This document shows positions 1 through 7,340 of a stretch of DNA of 64,000 nucleotides, piece after piece. The notes under the pieces are model-generated. The model did not search any database, was not told the origin of the DNA, and saw nothing but the letters and a program-made list of their open reading frames with translations. The stretch is from positions 372,001-436,000 of the forward strand of contig NZ_CP060397.1 of the NCBI RefSeq assembly GCF_015840715.1. The letters are read 5' to 3'. How positions within the stretch are numbered: position 1 is the first letter of the stretch; each line of letters begins with the position of its first letter. This DNA comes from Synechococcus sp. CBW1004. GTDB taxonomy: Bacteria > Cyanobacteriota > Cyanobacteriia > PCC-6307 > Cyanobiaceae. The position numbers were made by a program, and so were the translations under genes.

Positions 1-114
1 GGCGTCACTGCTGTCTGCCGCCAGGTTGAGCACTGTGGCGCCGGTCTCTGGGCTGATCAGGTCGCGCCAGCAGCGCGAGCCAGTCGCTGGCAGGGGTGTC
101 GTGGTGTCAGGCAT
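1..114 (-). CDS. Partial phage protein, 5' end only
   Basis: An ATG at 114 opens a minus-strand frame that stays open for 38 codons to the left edge, beginning MPDTTTPLPATG. It starts three bases after the stop of the propeller-fibre gene (118), the close spacing seen throughout this late operon, so it is probably the next tail or baseplate gene. Too little is visible to name a family. The plus-strand frame over the same bases has no supporting context. Confidence 0.5.
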   Translation of the reverse strand, partial: MPDTTTPLPATGSRCWRDLISPETGATVLNLAADSSDA

Positions 115-117
115 GGG

Positions 118-1167
118 TCAGGGGCTCACCATCACCCGGTTGCCAGCACCGCTGTTGCTCACAGCCACGAACTGGCGCCGCTGGGGCGACCAACAAAGCG
201 AGCGCCAGCCCAGATCTGCCGGGGAGCTCCGCACCGTCCAACTGAGGCCATCGCCGCTGGTCATGATCCTGTTGCCGGTGCCGCTGCTGGCCGCCGCCAC
301 CAGCAGCTCCCGCTCCGGAGCCCAGCAGAGGGAGGACCAGGCGTTGTCGGCCACCGAGCTGCGGCTGCTCCAGCTGATCCCATCCGGGGAAGTCATCACT
401 CGGTTGCCCCGGCCGCTGCTGCTCAGCGCCACCAGTAAACCGAGCTCCGCCGCCCAACAGAGTCCTATCCAGTTGTTGGTTGCAGCGGCCGTCCGCAGCG
501 TCCAGTTGCGGCCATCGCTTGAGGTCATCACCCGCTGGTTGCTGCCGGTGCTGCTCACCGCCACCAACAACCCCAGTTGAGGCGCCCAGCAGATGGAGCG
601 CCATTCCTGATCCGCGGCAGCAGGGCCGGCCGTCCAGGTGAGGCCATTGGAGCTGATCATCACGCGGTTGCCCGTGCCGCTGCTGGCCACGGCCACCAGC
701 AGGCCTAGCTCGGGCGCCCAGCAGATCGAGGTCCAGTTGTTGTCGGCCGGCGTCTGGCGCAGGTTCCAGCTGCGGCCATCCTGAGAGGTCATCACCCGCT
801 GGCCCGTGCCGCTGTCGCTGACGGCGACAAACAGCCCCAGCGCAGCGGCCCAGCAGAGCGCCACCCAGTTCTGATCAGCGGCCGCCGGTTGGGGGCTCCA
901 GCGAATGCCATCGCTGGAGGTCATCACCCGATTGCCGCTACCGCTGTTGGCCACGCAGACGTAGAGCTGCAACTCCGGCGACCAGCAGATCGCCTGCCAG
1001 CTGTTGTCCGCCGCCGAGCGCACGGTCGACCAGAGCACGCCGCTGATGCCCAGCACCGGTATCGGGCCAGCCAGCTCTGCCAGCGCCGCTGCCGGCAGCT
1101 GGTAGGTGCCGGCCTGGGGCCCAGCGGGACGGGTGATCGCCAGCAGGTCGCCTGGTTGGAGGGTCAT
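118..1167 (-). CDS. Phage tail fibre-like protein with seven beta-propeller repeats
   Basis: A 349-residue protein. After about 50 N-terminal residues it consists of seven consecutive repeats of 43-45 residues. Each repeat follows the pattern W-x-x-(I/L)-C-W-(S/A)-P, then FVAVS-like, SG-(S/T)-GNRVMTS, then DG-x-x-W. The last repeat is truncated after RVMVSP. The motif resembles BNR/sialidase-type beta-propeller blades, and seven copies would close one seven-bladed ring. Such proteins often act as receptor- or glycan-binding fibres on phage tails; that role is inferred from position, since it lies at the distal end of a phage structural operon directly after another fibre-like gene (1180-1857). 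ATG at 1167. The repeats are also visible in the DNA with a period near 135 bp, which would favour recombination between blades. Confidence 0.72.
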   Translation of the reverse strand: MTLQPGDLLAITRPAGPQAGTYQLPAAALAELAGPIPVLGISGVLWSTVRSAADNSWQAICWSPELQLYVCVANSGSGNRVMTSSDGIRWSPQPAAADQNWVALCWAAALGLFVAVSDSGTGQRVMTSQDGRSWNLRQTPADNNWTSICWAPELGLLVAVASSGTGNRVMISSNGLTWTAGPAAADQEWRSICWAPQLGLLVAVSSTGSNQRVMTSSDGRNWTLRTAAATNNWIGLCWAAELGLLVALSSSGRGNRVMTSPDGISWSSRSSVADNAWSSLCWAPERELLVAAASSGTGNRIMTSGDGLSWTVRSSPADLGWRSLCWSPQRRQFVAVSNSGAGNRVMVSP

Positions 1168-1179
1168 CTGCTGCGGCGC

Positions 1180-1857
1180 TCAGGGCAGAGCCGGCAGGGT
1201 GCTCAGGTCCAGCGGCATGTAGTCGCCGGCCGGCTGGGCAGTGGCCATCGCCGCCTGCAGCTGGGCCGCATCCACCACCCGCCCGGGCGTGCCGTCTGCC
1301 AGCGCCAATGGGTCGGCCAGCTGCACTACCCCCGACGCCTCGGCCGTGGCCAGGACCACGCTGAGCAGCGGTTGGGCGGGATCGCTCTCATCGACGGCCA
1401 GCGGAACGGCCACCTGGATGCGGATCACCCCGGCGCCATCGGGCCCCAGGGCGGCGTTGGCGCTCCAGCTCGTGCCGTCAAACAGCAACAGATCCCCCTG
1501 GGCGATCTCCGCTCCGGCGATGCCGCTCCAGCTCGCCAGGGCAGGGCCGGCGCTGCTGGCCAGGTACACATCTCCGGCCACAGCCCCAGCCGGGGCCTCG
1601 GTGGTGGTGGGGTCGATCGCGCCCCTGTAGGTGAGCGCGCCGGGGATGGCGGCATGGAGGGTGCCGTCGGCATCCACCGAGAGGTTGGTACCGGGCCTGA
1701 TCGCCCCGATCGCCGCCGCGGTGGCCGGGCTGAGCATGAACGCCTTGACCTCATCAGCAGTGGCCCGGTAGGGCGTGCTGCCGCGCTGCACCAGCAGCAG
1801 ATCGGTCGGCTGGGGCAGGGAACGGCCGGCGGTGCGGCTCTCGGTGGTGGTGGCCAT
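1180..1857 (-). CDS. Phage tail fibre-like structural protein
   Basis: A 225-residue protein rich in Ala, Gly, Thr and Pro. Residues 20-60 read QPTDLLLVQRG and then DEVKAFML, and the C-terminal half contains GDLLLFDGTSW, a pattern common in fibre and tail-tip proteins of bacteriophages that carry host-binding modules. The C-terminal stretch ASGVVQLADPLALADGTPGR resembles the 'GvvqLat..e...gt...' motif of phage tail fibre repeats. No transmembrane segment or enzymatic motif is visible. It sits 12 bases upstream of the propeller gene in the same operon, so the two probably form one host-recognition structure. The family assignment rests on motif memory and operon position. Confidence 0.6.
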   Translation of the reverse strand: MATTTESRTAGRSLPQPTDLLLVQRGSTPYRATADEVKAFMLSPATAAAIGAIRPGTNLSVDADGTLHAAIPGALTYRGAIDPTTTEAPAGAVAGDVYLASSAGPALASWSGIAGAEIAQGDLLLFDGTSWSANAALGPDGAGVIRIQVAVPLAVDESDPAQPLLSVVLATAEASGVVQLADPLALADGTPGRVVDAAQLQAAMATAQPAGDYMPLDLSTLPALP

Positions 1858-1897
1858 GGTGATCCGTGCAGAAGGGGAGAGAGGTGGAGGGGAGAAA

Positions 1898-2140
1898 TCA
1901 GTGCGGCAAGGGGCTGAGCAGGCGCAGGTCCAGCGCGATCACCACCACCCCATCGCCGGCAGTGGCACTGATGAGCGGCGCCAGTGCCTGCATTGCCGTG
2001 ATGCCGCCGGTGGGCGGCGGTTCAGGGGTGCCGCCGTCCTGCAGCTGGGCCTGGCCCAGGAAGATCACCCCCTGGGGCCGGCTGCTGCTGCGGCACTGGG
2101 CCGTCAGCTCGGCCAGCACAGCCGGATCGGGAGTGGCCAT
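1898..2140 (-). CDS. Small phage structural protein, start uncertain
   Basis: At least 80 residues from the ATG at 2140, including SRPQGVIFLGQAQL. The same frame stays open upstream to about 2224 with plausible coding sequence, so the real protein may be up to 28 residues longer and begin at a non-ATG codon that overlaps the stop of the upstream gene (2221). It is probably a small head-tail or neck protein because of its place between the HeH-domain protein and the fibre genes. No family is recognised. Confidence 0.5.
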   Translation of the reverse strand: MATPDPAVLAELTAQCRSSSRPQGVIFLGQAQLQDGGTPEPPPTGGITAMQALAPLISATAGDGVVVIALDLRLLSPLPH

Positions 2141-2220
2141 CGACGCCAGGGCAGTGCTGCTGAGCTGTTGCCAGCCCCCAGCCAGGAATGCGCTGGCCGG
2201 GGCAGCGCAGGCTGCAGGGA

Positions 2221-2934
2221 TCAGAGCAGGGCATCCCCCAGCTCCAGGGCCGCGAGATCGGCGGCATCGTTGCTGCTCTCATTCGTGGCATCGCTGCTGC
2301 CGCTGGCAGTGCCCGATGCACTGGCCTTGGCCTCCAGCGCCATGGCCTGCTCCACCAGCTCGGCCTTGGTCTGGCTGCTATCGAGCTCCACGCCGTAGAC
2401 GGTGGAGCAGAACTCGACGATCTGGGCCTTGGTCATGGCCTGGAAGTCAGTGGGCTGTGAGGCAAGCAGGGCCTCGCCACCATCGGTGGTGGTCTCTAAC
2501 CGGTCGTCGGTAGGAGTGGGCTCATCGGGTGTCGGGGCGGGATCCGGCGCTTCCGGTTGCTCGGGCTCGAGGTCCAGCGCATCCGCCAGCTCCGGTTCCG
2601 GCGCGTTGTCCCCGGAGTCCACCGGGACCGGCTCATCGCCGCCACCGGCGGGGCTGAGCAGCTGCCAGCCCAGGGCCTGCCAGCCGGCCAGGTGCACCGG
2701 CCAGATCGAGCGGGTCACACCGTCCTTGCTGATCAGCACCTGGCTGGGCGGCAACAACGCCGCATCGCCCACACCTGGATCCGGGGTGATGGTGAGGCGC
2801 TGCTCCGGACCTGAGAGACGGACCGGCGTGGCGGAGGGGTTGTTGCTGTCGAGGGGCTGCAGCAGCTCCAGGGGCAGGGCCTCGGCTCCGGCCGCGAGGT
2901 TGAGGGTCTCGAGGGGGGTGCTCATGGCGCTCAC
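2221..2934 (-). CDS. Phage structural protein with C-terminal HeH/LEM-like domain
   Basis: A 237-residue protein. The N-terminal half (to about 95) is hydrophobic-polar mixed and includes SKDGVTRSIWPVHLAGWQAL. The centre (100-155) is a low-complexity acidic, Pro-rich linker. Residues about 165-205 read MTKAQIVEFCSTVYGVELD and then KAELVEQAMALEA, the pattern of the HeH/LEM helix-extended-loop-helix domain found in many phage head proteins. The tail is Ser/Asp-rich. It lies one base from the next head gene (2936) in the capsid cluster, consistent with a head or neck role. The ATG at 2934 is one of two close starts; the second is three codons in. Confidence 0.6.
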   Translation of the reverse strand: MSAMSTPLETLNLAAGAEALPLELLQPLDSNNPSATPVRLSGPEQRLTITPDPGVGDAALLPPSQVLISKDGVTRSIWPVHLAGWQALGWQLLSPAGGGDEPVPVDSGDNAPEPELADALDLEPEQPEAPDPAPTPDEPTPTDDRLETTTDGGEALLASQPTDFQAMTKAQIVEFCSTVYGVELDSSQTKAELVEQAMALEAKASASGTASGSSDATNESSNDAADLAALELGDALL

Positions 2935-2935
2935 C

Positions 2936-3370
2936 TCACAGCCCCTGGTTGGCGGTGAGCGCCACAGTCATCCCCACCGGCGTGGCGGGAGACACCGTCG
3001 CCCGCGCCAGCCGCAGGCAGGGCGGCGTGATCAGCGCGCTGTCGGCTGGATTGATCAGCAGGGCAGCGCCGCTGATGATTGCCTCCACCTTGCCGCCAGC
3101 GGCGGGGATGGCGACGGCCGCCGCGGTGATCCAGCTGCCGGCGGTGCCATCGGCCAGCAGAGGAGCGAGCTCGAGGGTCACCGTCACCGCCTCGCTGTGG
3201 CCGGGGTGGGAGGCCACGAGCACAAAGGAGCTGCTGGCCTCAAGATCGGTGCCGAGGTTCACCACATCACCGCTGCTGCGGCTGTGCTCGTAGCAGTCGG
3301 TGGCGGAGTGGTTGATCCAGCCAACGAGCACCGTCTGGGCGTCGAGCAGCCGGGTGGCTTGAGAGGTCAT
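2936..3370 (-). CDS. Phage head decoration-like protein
   Basis: A 144-residue protein starting MTSQATRLLDAQTVLVGWIN. An AGGAG ribosome-binding site sits about seven bases upstream of the ATG at 3370, which decides this start against the longer open frame reaching 3520. The sequence is rich in beta-prone and small residues with few charges (SSSFVLVASHPGHSEAVTVT), as in trimeric capsid-stabilising proteins. It lies immediately downstream of the major capsid gene (3436-4377), where decoration or head-completion proteins are usually encoded. The function is inferred from position and composition. Confidence 0.55.
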   Translation of the reverse strand: MTSQATRLLDAQTVLVGWINHSATDCYEHSRSSGDVVNLGTDLEASSSFVLVASHPGHSEAVTVTLELAPLLADGTAGSWITAAAVAIPAAGGKVEAIISGAALLINPADSALITPPCLRLARATVSPATPVGMTVALTANQGL

Positions 3371-3435
3371 GGATGGAGCTCCTGGGGGAAATGAATGAGT
3401 GGTTCTGGGCAGTTCTCCTGGGTTGGGGCTGGCGT

Positions 3436-4377
3436 TCAGGGCAGTACCAGCGGCATCGGCGCCACGTTGAACAGGCGTGCGGCGGCCTTGCGGTTGCACA
3501 CCGCAAAACCCACGTACCAATCCACACGCGTGCGGAACACCGGCGCGTCGTGCACCTCCCCGAAGTCCCGGACCGAGATCCCGTAGCGCCCCTCAAACGG
3601 GCCCTGCAGTCCGCAGACCGCCGCATCGCCGAGCACGCAGCAGTAGATCGAGGTGGTGCCTGCCGGTTCGTCGTAGCCGAGCACGGCGTTGCCCTCGGCG
3701 TCCTCCTCCACCAGCAGGATCTCGATCCCCTCGAAGAAATGCCGCCCGTCGATCACCTCGTAGAGGTCGCCGCCGGCCTGGCGGGAGGCGGTGCTGATCT
3801 GGCGGCGGGCGGCCTTGCTGGCGATCAACACCTTGTCGCCGCCGTAGCCGATCACGCTGTCGGTCAGCGCCTCCAGCGCCAGCAGGTTCAGCGTGCTGCC
3901 GCCGTTGTCGATCGTCTGGTCCTCGCCGGGCACCAGGCGCTTGCTCAGCCCGTTGAACGCCCGCGGATCAAAGGTGTCGTCGCCGTTGATGATCGCTGCC
4001 TCCAGGGTGAGGCGCATCGAGCGCACCTTCATCTCGGTCTGGGCAGCACGGGCCTCCGGGCCCTGTAGGTCCACGATCGAGCGGTCCACATCCAGGTCGC
4101 CGCCAAAGAGGTGCACGAACTCCGAATCGGAGTTGATCACCCCGTAGCTCTGGCGGTAGCCCTCGTTGACGGCCCGAAAACCCACGCGGGGGAGTTTCGT
4201 TTCCGCCGGGAAGCTCAACGAGCCACCGACAAGGTTGCGGAAGGGCAGGCGGCGCAGCAGCTCCCCCTCCGCAAAGGTCTTGAGCACCGCTAGCTGCTCA
4301 GCACGGCGGGCGTATTTCTGCGCCTCGATCAAGGTCAGGCCCAAGGGCACGCTCCAGGGGCCTGGCCCCAGTGACAA
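3436..4377 (-). CDS. Phage major capsid protein
   Basis: A 313-residue protein of the length of HK97-fold major capsid proteins that lack a fused protease. Near the N-terminus it reads LIEAQKYARRAEQLAVLKTFAEG. The middle contains VNEGYRQSYGVINSDSEFVH and FGGDLDVDRSIVDLQG, resembling the E-loop/spine-helix region of capsids annotated in actinophages and cyanobacterial prophages. KVLIASKAARRQI and RHFFEGIEILLVEED follow, and the C-terminal YGISVRDFGEVHDAPVFRTR is typical of the A-domain in this family. Decoration-like and HeH genes follow it. The scaffold gene that would normally be adjacent lies 13 kb away (17603-18556) because a plus-strand cargo block intervenes. Start at 4377 is likely; a few codons either way is possible. 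Confidence 0.8.
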   Translation of the reverse strand: MSLGPGPWSVPLGLTLIEAQKYARRAEQLAVLKTFAEGELLRRLPFRNLVGGSLSFPAETKLPRVGFRAVNEGYRQSYGVINSDSEFVHLFGGDLDVDRSIVDLQGPEARAAQTEMKVRSMRLTLEAAIINGDDTFDPRAFNGLSKRLVPGEDQTIDNGGSTLNLLALEALTDSVIGYGGDKVLIASKAARRQISTASRQAGGDLYEVIDGRHFFEGIEILLVEEDAEGNAVLGYDEPAGTTSIYCCVLGDAAVCGLQGPFEGRYGISVRDFGEVHDAPVFRTRVDWYVGFAVCNRKAAARLFNVAPMPLVLP

Positions 4378-4411
4378 CAGCAGCTGTTGCCAGGTCGCTT
4401 GTGGGCAGGGT

Positions 4412-4440
4412 GAACCCTGAGGTTCAGGCTGTTTAGCCTG
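4412..4440. promoter_or_regulatory. Paired inverted repeats upstream of the PemK-type TA operon
   Basis: Two perfect inverted repeats lie side by side: GAACC-CTGA-GGTTC (4412-4425) and CAGGCT-GTTT-AGCCTG (4425-4440). They end five bases before the antitoxin ATG at 4446. Toxin-antitoxin operons are commonly autoregulated by the antitoxin or complex binding palindromes at the start codon. They could also act as a bidirectional terminator. Confidence 0.5.
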
Positions 4441-4445
4441 GGGCG

Positions 4446-4664
4446 ATGACCAATCCCCAGCTCACCGAGAACCTGCTTGCGGTGATCCGCAGCCTGCCGG
4501 CTGACGATCGCCGCTGGCTGCTCAGGCAGCTGGAGCAGGACAGCAGCGACCTGAGTCACGGGGCCCTGGCTGAGATGGCGATGGCCGGGGGTGCCTTTGA
4601 CGACCTGGCGGCTGAGCCTGACCTCTACAGCTTCTCGGACGGAGAAGCGATCGGCGCCGGCTGA
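4446..4664 (+). CDS. Antitoxin of a PemK/MazF-type module
   Basis: A 72-residue acidic protein: MTNPQLTENLLAVIRSLPAD, then RRWLLRQLEQD, then a flexible C-terminus ending GEAIGAG. The helical, Leu-rich N-terminal half and disordered acidic tail fit small antitoxins that wrap a MazF-like toxin. Its TGA overlaps the toxin ATG (TGATG at 4662-4666), so the pair is translationally coupled. It is read opposite to the capsid genes. The antitoxin family cannot be named from sequence alone; the identity follows from its partner. Confidence 0.65.
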   Translation: MTNPQLTENLLAVIRSLPADDRRWLLRQLEQDSSDLSHGALAEMAMAGGAFDDLAAEPDLYSFSDGEAIGAG

Positions 4665-5011
4665 TGCTGAGCCGCTACGACATCGTGCTGGTCGCCTTCC
4701 CATTCACGGATGGGCCTGCGGCCAAGCCTCGGCCGGCCTTGGTGATCACCACCAGTGAGCGCCATGGGGATGTGTTGCTGGCCTTCATCAGCTCCAACGT
4801 CAGCGGGCCGCCGGGCCGCGATGAGCTCGACATCCCTGCCGATCATCCAGGCTTCTCAGATACCGGCCTGAAGGTGAGCTCGATGATCCGGCTCAGCCGC
4901 ATGACAACCTTGGCGATGCCACTGGTGAAACGGCGCATCGGGGTGCTGCCGCTGGCCTTGCAGACGGAATTCCAGCAGGTGCTGCAGCAGGTGATCTGCG
5001 GCCAAGGCTGA
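4664..5011 (+). CDS. PemK/MazF-family mRNA endoribonuclease toxin
   Basis: A 115-residue protein: MLSRYDIVLVAFPFTDGPAA, KPRPALVI, VSSMIRLSRMTTLAMP and RIGVLPL. These match the PemK/MazF fold, with the N-terminal 'GDIvlv.fPftdg...KkRPalVl' strand pair and the later 'lks.s.i.l.....l....i.r.iG.L'. Such toxins cleave mRNA when their antitoxin is depleted. Length and motif order are normal and no truncation is seen. Its place between the phage capsid gene and the metal-resistance cassette suggests a stabilising role for this accessory block, though anti-phage abortive infection is also possible. Confidence 0.85.
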   Translation: MLSRYDIVLVAFPFTDGPAAKPRPALVITTSERHGDVLLAFISSNVSGPPGRDELDIPADHPGFSDTGLKVSSMIRLSRMTTLAMPLVKRRIGVLPLALQTEFQQVLQQVICGQG

Positions 5012-5092
5012 GCGTTCCCCTGTTGGCCAGTTCGCCGTCGTGATGGCAGTGGCCAGGACCGGTTGCCATGGCCGGGTCCTGCGGCGACCGGG

Positions 5093-5169
5093 GCCCCACC
5101 GGCACTCTGTGGATCGGATTCGCGCAGCCCTCCTCATGGTCCGGGGTCTCCGCTACGCCTGCCATGGCT
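5093..5169 (+). repeat. Intergenic repeat, copy 1 (left of the metal cassette)
   Basis: The first 52 bases (5093-5144) match 14834-14885 with two mismatches. The last 27 (5143-5169) match 14987-15013 exactly. The block ends in a GCC-ATG-GC start context, but here the ATG (5164) opens no credible gene. The two copies are in direct orientation and bracket the efflux cassette. Confidence 0.8.
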
Positions 5170-5193
5170 TCTGCGCCGCTGCGCCGAGGGGTG

Positions 5194-5475
5194 TCAGCGC
5201 TGCAGCAGCCAGCGCAGCAGCGACAGGCCGATGATCAGCCCGACCCCTGCGTTCCACAGCCAGGATGGCCGCTCAGCGAATCGCTGCAGCCAGGGCGGCA
5301 GCCGATCACGCCACTGCCGGAGCGCCAGCACAGCCAGGAGCAGTAGTGCCAACGGAATGCCGACGGCCAGCACCAACTCCCGCAGCATCGACCCTTCCCC
5401 CGTGCCTGCACCGTATCCAGCGATCAGGGGCATGGCAGCCGCCCCTAGAGCCGCTAGTACAGACGTACGAATCAT
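5194..5475 (-). CDS. Small membrane protein, unknown function
   Basis: A 93-residue protein with a possible N-terminal hydrophobic segment (AALGAAAMPLIAGYGAG), a strong transmembrane helix at about 32-50 (LVLAVGIPLALLLLAVLAL), a basic loop (RQWRDRLPPWLQRF) and a second helix at about 72-90 (LWNAGVGLIIGLSLLRWLL). Two helices and small size are compatible with a holin, but it is not next to a lysin; a better holin candidate is at 16041-16322. It begins just inside the repeat that bounds the cassette. Start ATG at 5475. No family recognised. Confidence 0.5.
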   Translation of the reverse strand: MIRTSVLAALGAAAMPLIAGYGAGTGEGSMLRELVLAVGIPLALLLLAVLALRQWRDRLPPWLQRFAERPSWLWNAGVGLIIGLSLLRWLLQR

Positions 5476-5486
5476 GGAGTGGTGGC

Positions 5487-5774
5487 ATGGGCATGGCTGC
5501 GAGTCGAGGGTCTTCTCCGTTGGGGCAACGGCTCGATGCCCCGATCGAGGAATGGCCCTATCTGGACGGTGAGGTGCTGGTCCCGGCCCGCAGCCGCAAG
5601 GTCTGCATGACCTGCCATTGGTTTCGCCACCACGCCGGGGTGAACTGCATCCCGCTGCTCACCTGCCAGCTGCACCAGGGCCTGATCGCCCAGGGTGAGC
5701 ACCTCACCAGCCGCTGCCAGGGCTGGACCGATGACATGGTGCGCCAGCAGGGCTGGGCACCCGAGGTGACCTGA
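5487..5774 (+). CDS. Conserved small Cys/His-rich cyanobacterial protein
   Basis: A 95-residue protein with APIEEWPYLDGEVLVPARSR followed by VCMTCHWFRHHAGVNC, IPLLTCQLHQ and LTSRC. The Cys and His pattern (C-x2-C-H-x3-H-H, C, C-x2-H, C) suggests a metal- or cofactor-binding small protein. A relative is encoded at 63327-63558 (EEWPWLDEAVL, VYMTCHFFRHHPGPNC), so two copies exist in this window. Two in-frame ATGs lie at 5487 and 5493. Function unknown; I believe similar proteins are common in marine and freshwater Synechococcus but cannot confirm it here. Confidence 0.65.
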   Translation: MGMAASRGSSPLGQRLDAPIEEWPYLDGEVLVPARSRKVCMTCHWFRHHAGVNCIPLLTCQLHQGLIAQGEHLTSRCQGWTDDMVRQQGWAPEVT

Positions 5775-5986
5775 GCCGGGCATGGCGACCAGCGAGCGCC
5801 CACTCCTCTCCCCCAAGGAAGGCTGGCTGAGCGATTGGCGCAGCGGCTGGAGCTGATCACGCTCAGGCGCCAGCAGTAACAGAAGGGGTTGCGAACCTGC
5901 CCGCACCAATGGTCGCCACCTGCTCCGCTGCGGTGCTGAAGGGCCAGGCCCCATCCAGGCATCCTGGAAGAAGGTGATGGATCCCC

Positions 5987-6244
5987 ATGAGCGATCACGA
6001 CGCACAACAGCTCACGGCTCGAGAGATGGTGCGGGCCCATGCCTACCCCGTGCTGGCAGCGATCAGCACGCTGAGCCTGCTGGCCATTGCCCTGCTCCAG
6101 ATCCCTGGTGCCGTCAAAGCCCACCGCTACAACCAGTGCATTGATACGCAGGTGCGGTTGCGGCAAGCCAGCAACCTGGCGGGGCAGGAGGGCCCTGGGA
6201 AGTTGATCTACCTCAAAGCCGTGCAGCACTGCGAAGGCCTCTGA
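5987..6244 (+). CDS. Small single-pass membrane protein
   Basis: An 85-residue protein: MSDHDAQQLTAREMVRAHAY, then a transmembrane helix at about 20-40 (YPVLAAISTLSLLAIALLQI), then a polar tail with two Cys (YNQCIDTQVRL and KAVQHCEGL). The architecture is of a short membrane-anchored protein with an extracytoplasmic or cytoplasmic Cys pair. It stands alone between 5774 and the convergent transporter gene ending at 6261. No family recognised; coding is supported by a natural hydrophobic profile and start context. Confidence 0.55.
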   Translation: MSDHDAQQLTAREMVRAHAYPVLAAISTLSLLAIALLQIPGAVKAHRYNQCIDTQVRLRQASNLAGQEGPGKLIYLKAVQHCEGL

Positions 6245-6260
6245 GGCCGGGCCGCCACGC

Positions 6261-7340
6261 TTAGTGCCGATGGCGGTGATGGGCGTCGCTCACATGGGGG
6301 TGAGCATGGGCTGTGTGCGTGTGCTGATGGCCGTGGGCATGCCAGAAAGGTTGATCGTCGGGCATCCCCCTGAGGTCGTCTTCTGTATGGGGATGGTCGT
6401 GATGGGGATCTCTGTTGCTGGGGTCGTGGCGATGGCGGTGGGAGTGCTCCAGAGGCTCGTGCCGATGCCAGTGGCTGTGCCGCTCGTTCAACAGCAGGGC
6501 TACCCCGCCTGCCATCAGGCCTGCCGCCACTGCGAGCTGGGCGGTGAGTGCCTCTCTCAGCACCACTAGCGCAAACAAGGCCCCCACGAACGGGGCCGTG
6601 GCAAAGATCAGGGCTTCCCGAGCGGCACCCAGACCCCGCAGCGCCAGCAGATCCAGCCAGATCGAGATGCCATAGCCAAGGGCGCCGATGACAAGCAACC
6701 CCAGGGTCGTTGGCAGCGATGGAAAGCGTTCCCCCAGCAGCAGGGCCAGGCCCAGCATGGGCAGGGAAGCTCCAGCGGCCTTGAGGGTGGCGATCTGAAT
6801 CGGGTTGCGCAGGCTGAGGCGCTGGCTGAGGTTGTTGTCGATCCCCCAGGCCAGGGTTGCCGCCGCGATCAGCAGAGCCCCTGGGCCGTTGACACCATGG
6901 AGTGAGCCGCCGGAGAGCACCACGGCTCCGGCTGTGGTGAGAGCCGCTGCTGTCATGCCGCGACGCCCCAGGTGCTCACGGCCCACCAGCACCGCGATCG
7001 CGAGGGTGAACGGTGTTTCCAGATTGAGCAACAGCGAACCGGAGGCTGCCGGCAGACGAGCCAGACCCAGCACCAGCGCCACAGGGCCCACCATGCCCCC
7101 GAGCACGGTGAGCCCGGCCAGAGCCGGCCAATCACTGGCTTGCACCGGCGCTTCCGACTGGGAGCCGCCCAGCACCAGCCGCAGCAGCAGCAAGGCCATG
7201 GCCGCCCCGGCATAGAGCAGGGCCGCGATGCTGACTGCCGAGCCCTGGCCTGTGAGGGTGCTGATCAGGGGGGCGCTGCAACCGAACAGCACCGCTGCGG
7301 CGAGTCCGGCGAGCTGACCGCGGCGCTGTAGGGACATCAA
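6261..7340 (-). CDS. EamA/DMT-family transporter with histidine-rich C-terminal tail
   Basis: A 359-residue inner-membrane protein with about ten hydrophobic helices in two EamA-type halves (GQLAGLAAAVLFGCSAPLIS at the start, LGYGISIWLDLLALRGLGAA and GALFALVVLREALTAQLAVA in the second half). Residues 286-359 form a cytoplasmic-looking tail with 24 histidines in 74 residues (ERHSHWHRHE, HHDHPH, HAHGHQHTHTAHAHPH). Such tails bind Ni, Zn or Co. The gene is last in the RND efflux operon, its ATG overlapping the adaptor stop (7337-7340). In Synechocystis the nrs nickel operon ends with NrsD, a permease of a different family with a His-rich C-terminus, so this protein is likely a functional analogue for divalent-metal export. 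Confidence 0.8.
   Translation of the reverse strand: MMSLQRRGQLAGLAAAVLFGCSAPLISTLTGQGSAVSIAALLYAGAAMALLLLRLVLGGSQSEAPVQASDWPALAGLTVLGGMVGPVALVLGLARLPAASGSLLLNLETPFTLAIAVLVGREHLGRRGMTAAALTTAGAVVLSGGSLHGVNGPGALLIAAATLAWGIDNNLSQRLSLRNPIQIATLKAAGASLPMLGLALLLGERFPSLPTTLGLLVIGALGYGISIWLDLLALRGLGAAREALIFATAPFVGALFALVVLREALTAQLAVAAGLMAGGVALLLNERHSHWHRHEPLEHSHRHRHDPSNRDPHHDHPHTEDDLRGMPDDQPFWHAHGHQHTHTAHAHPHVSDAHHRHRH

Noticed and set aside
889-1917. A 342-codon plus-strand open frame
   Set aside because: It is antisense to two phage genes with clear protein character, is rich in Arg/Gly/His as expected of a GC-rich shadow frame, and has no family resemblance.
2402-3394. A 330-codon plus-strand open frame
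   Set aside because: Shadow of the HeH-domain and decoration-like genes; the sequence switches from Ser-rich to Arg/Gly-rich nonsense and lacks any domain.
5775-5986. A 24-codon plus-strand frame at about 5783-5857
   Set aside because: Too short and without context or coupling; left as intergenic.
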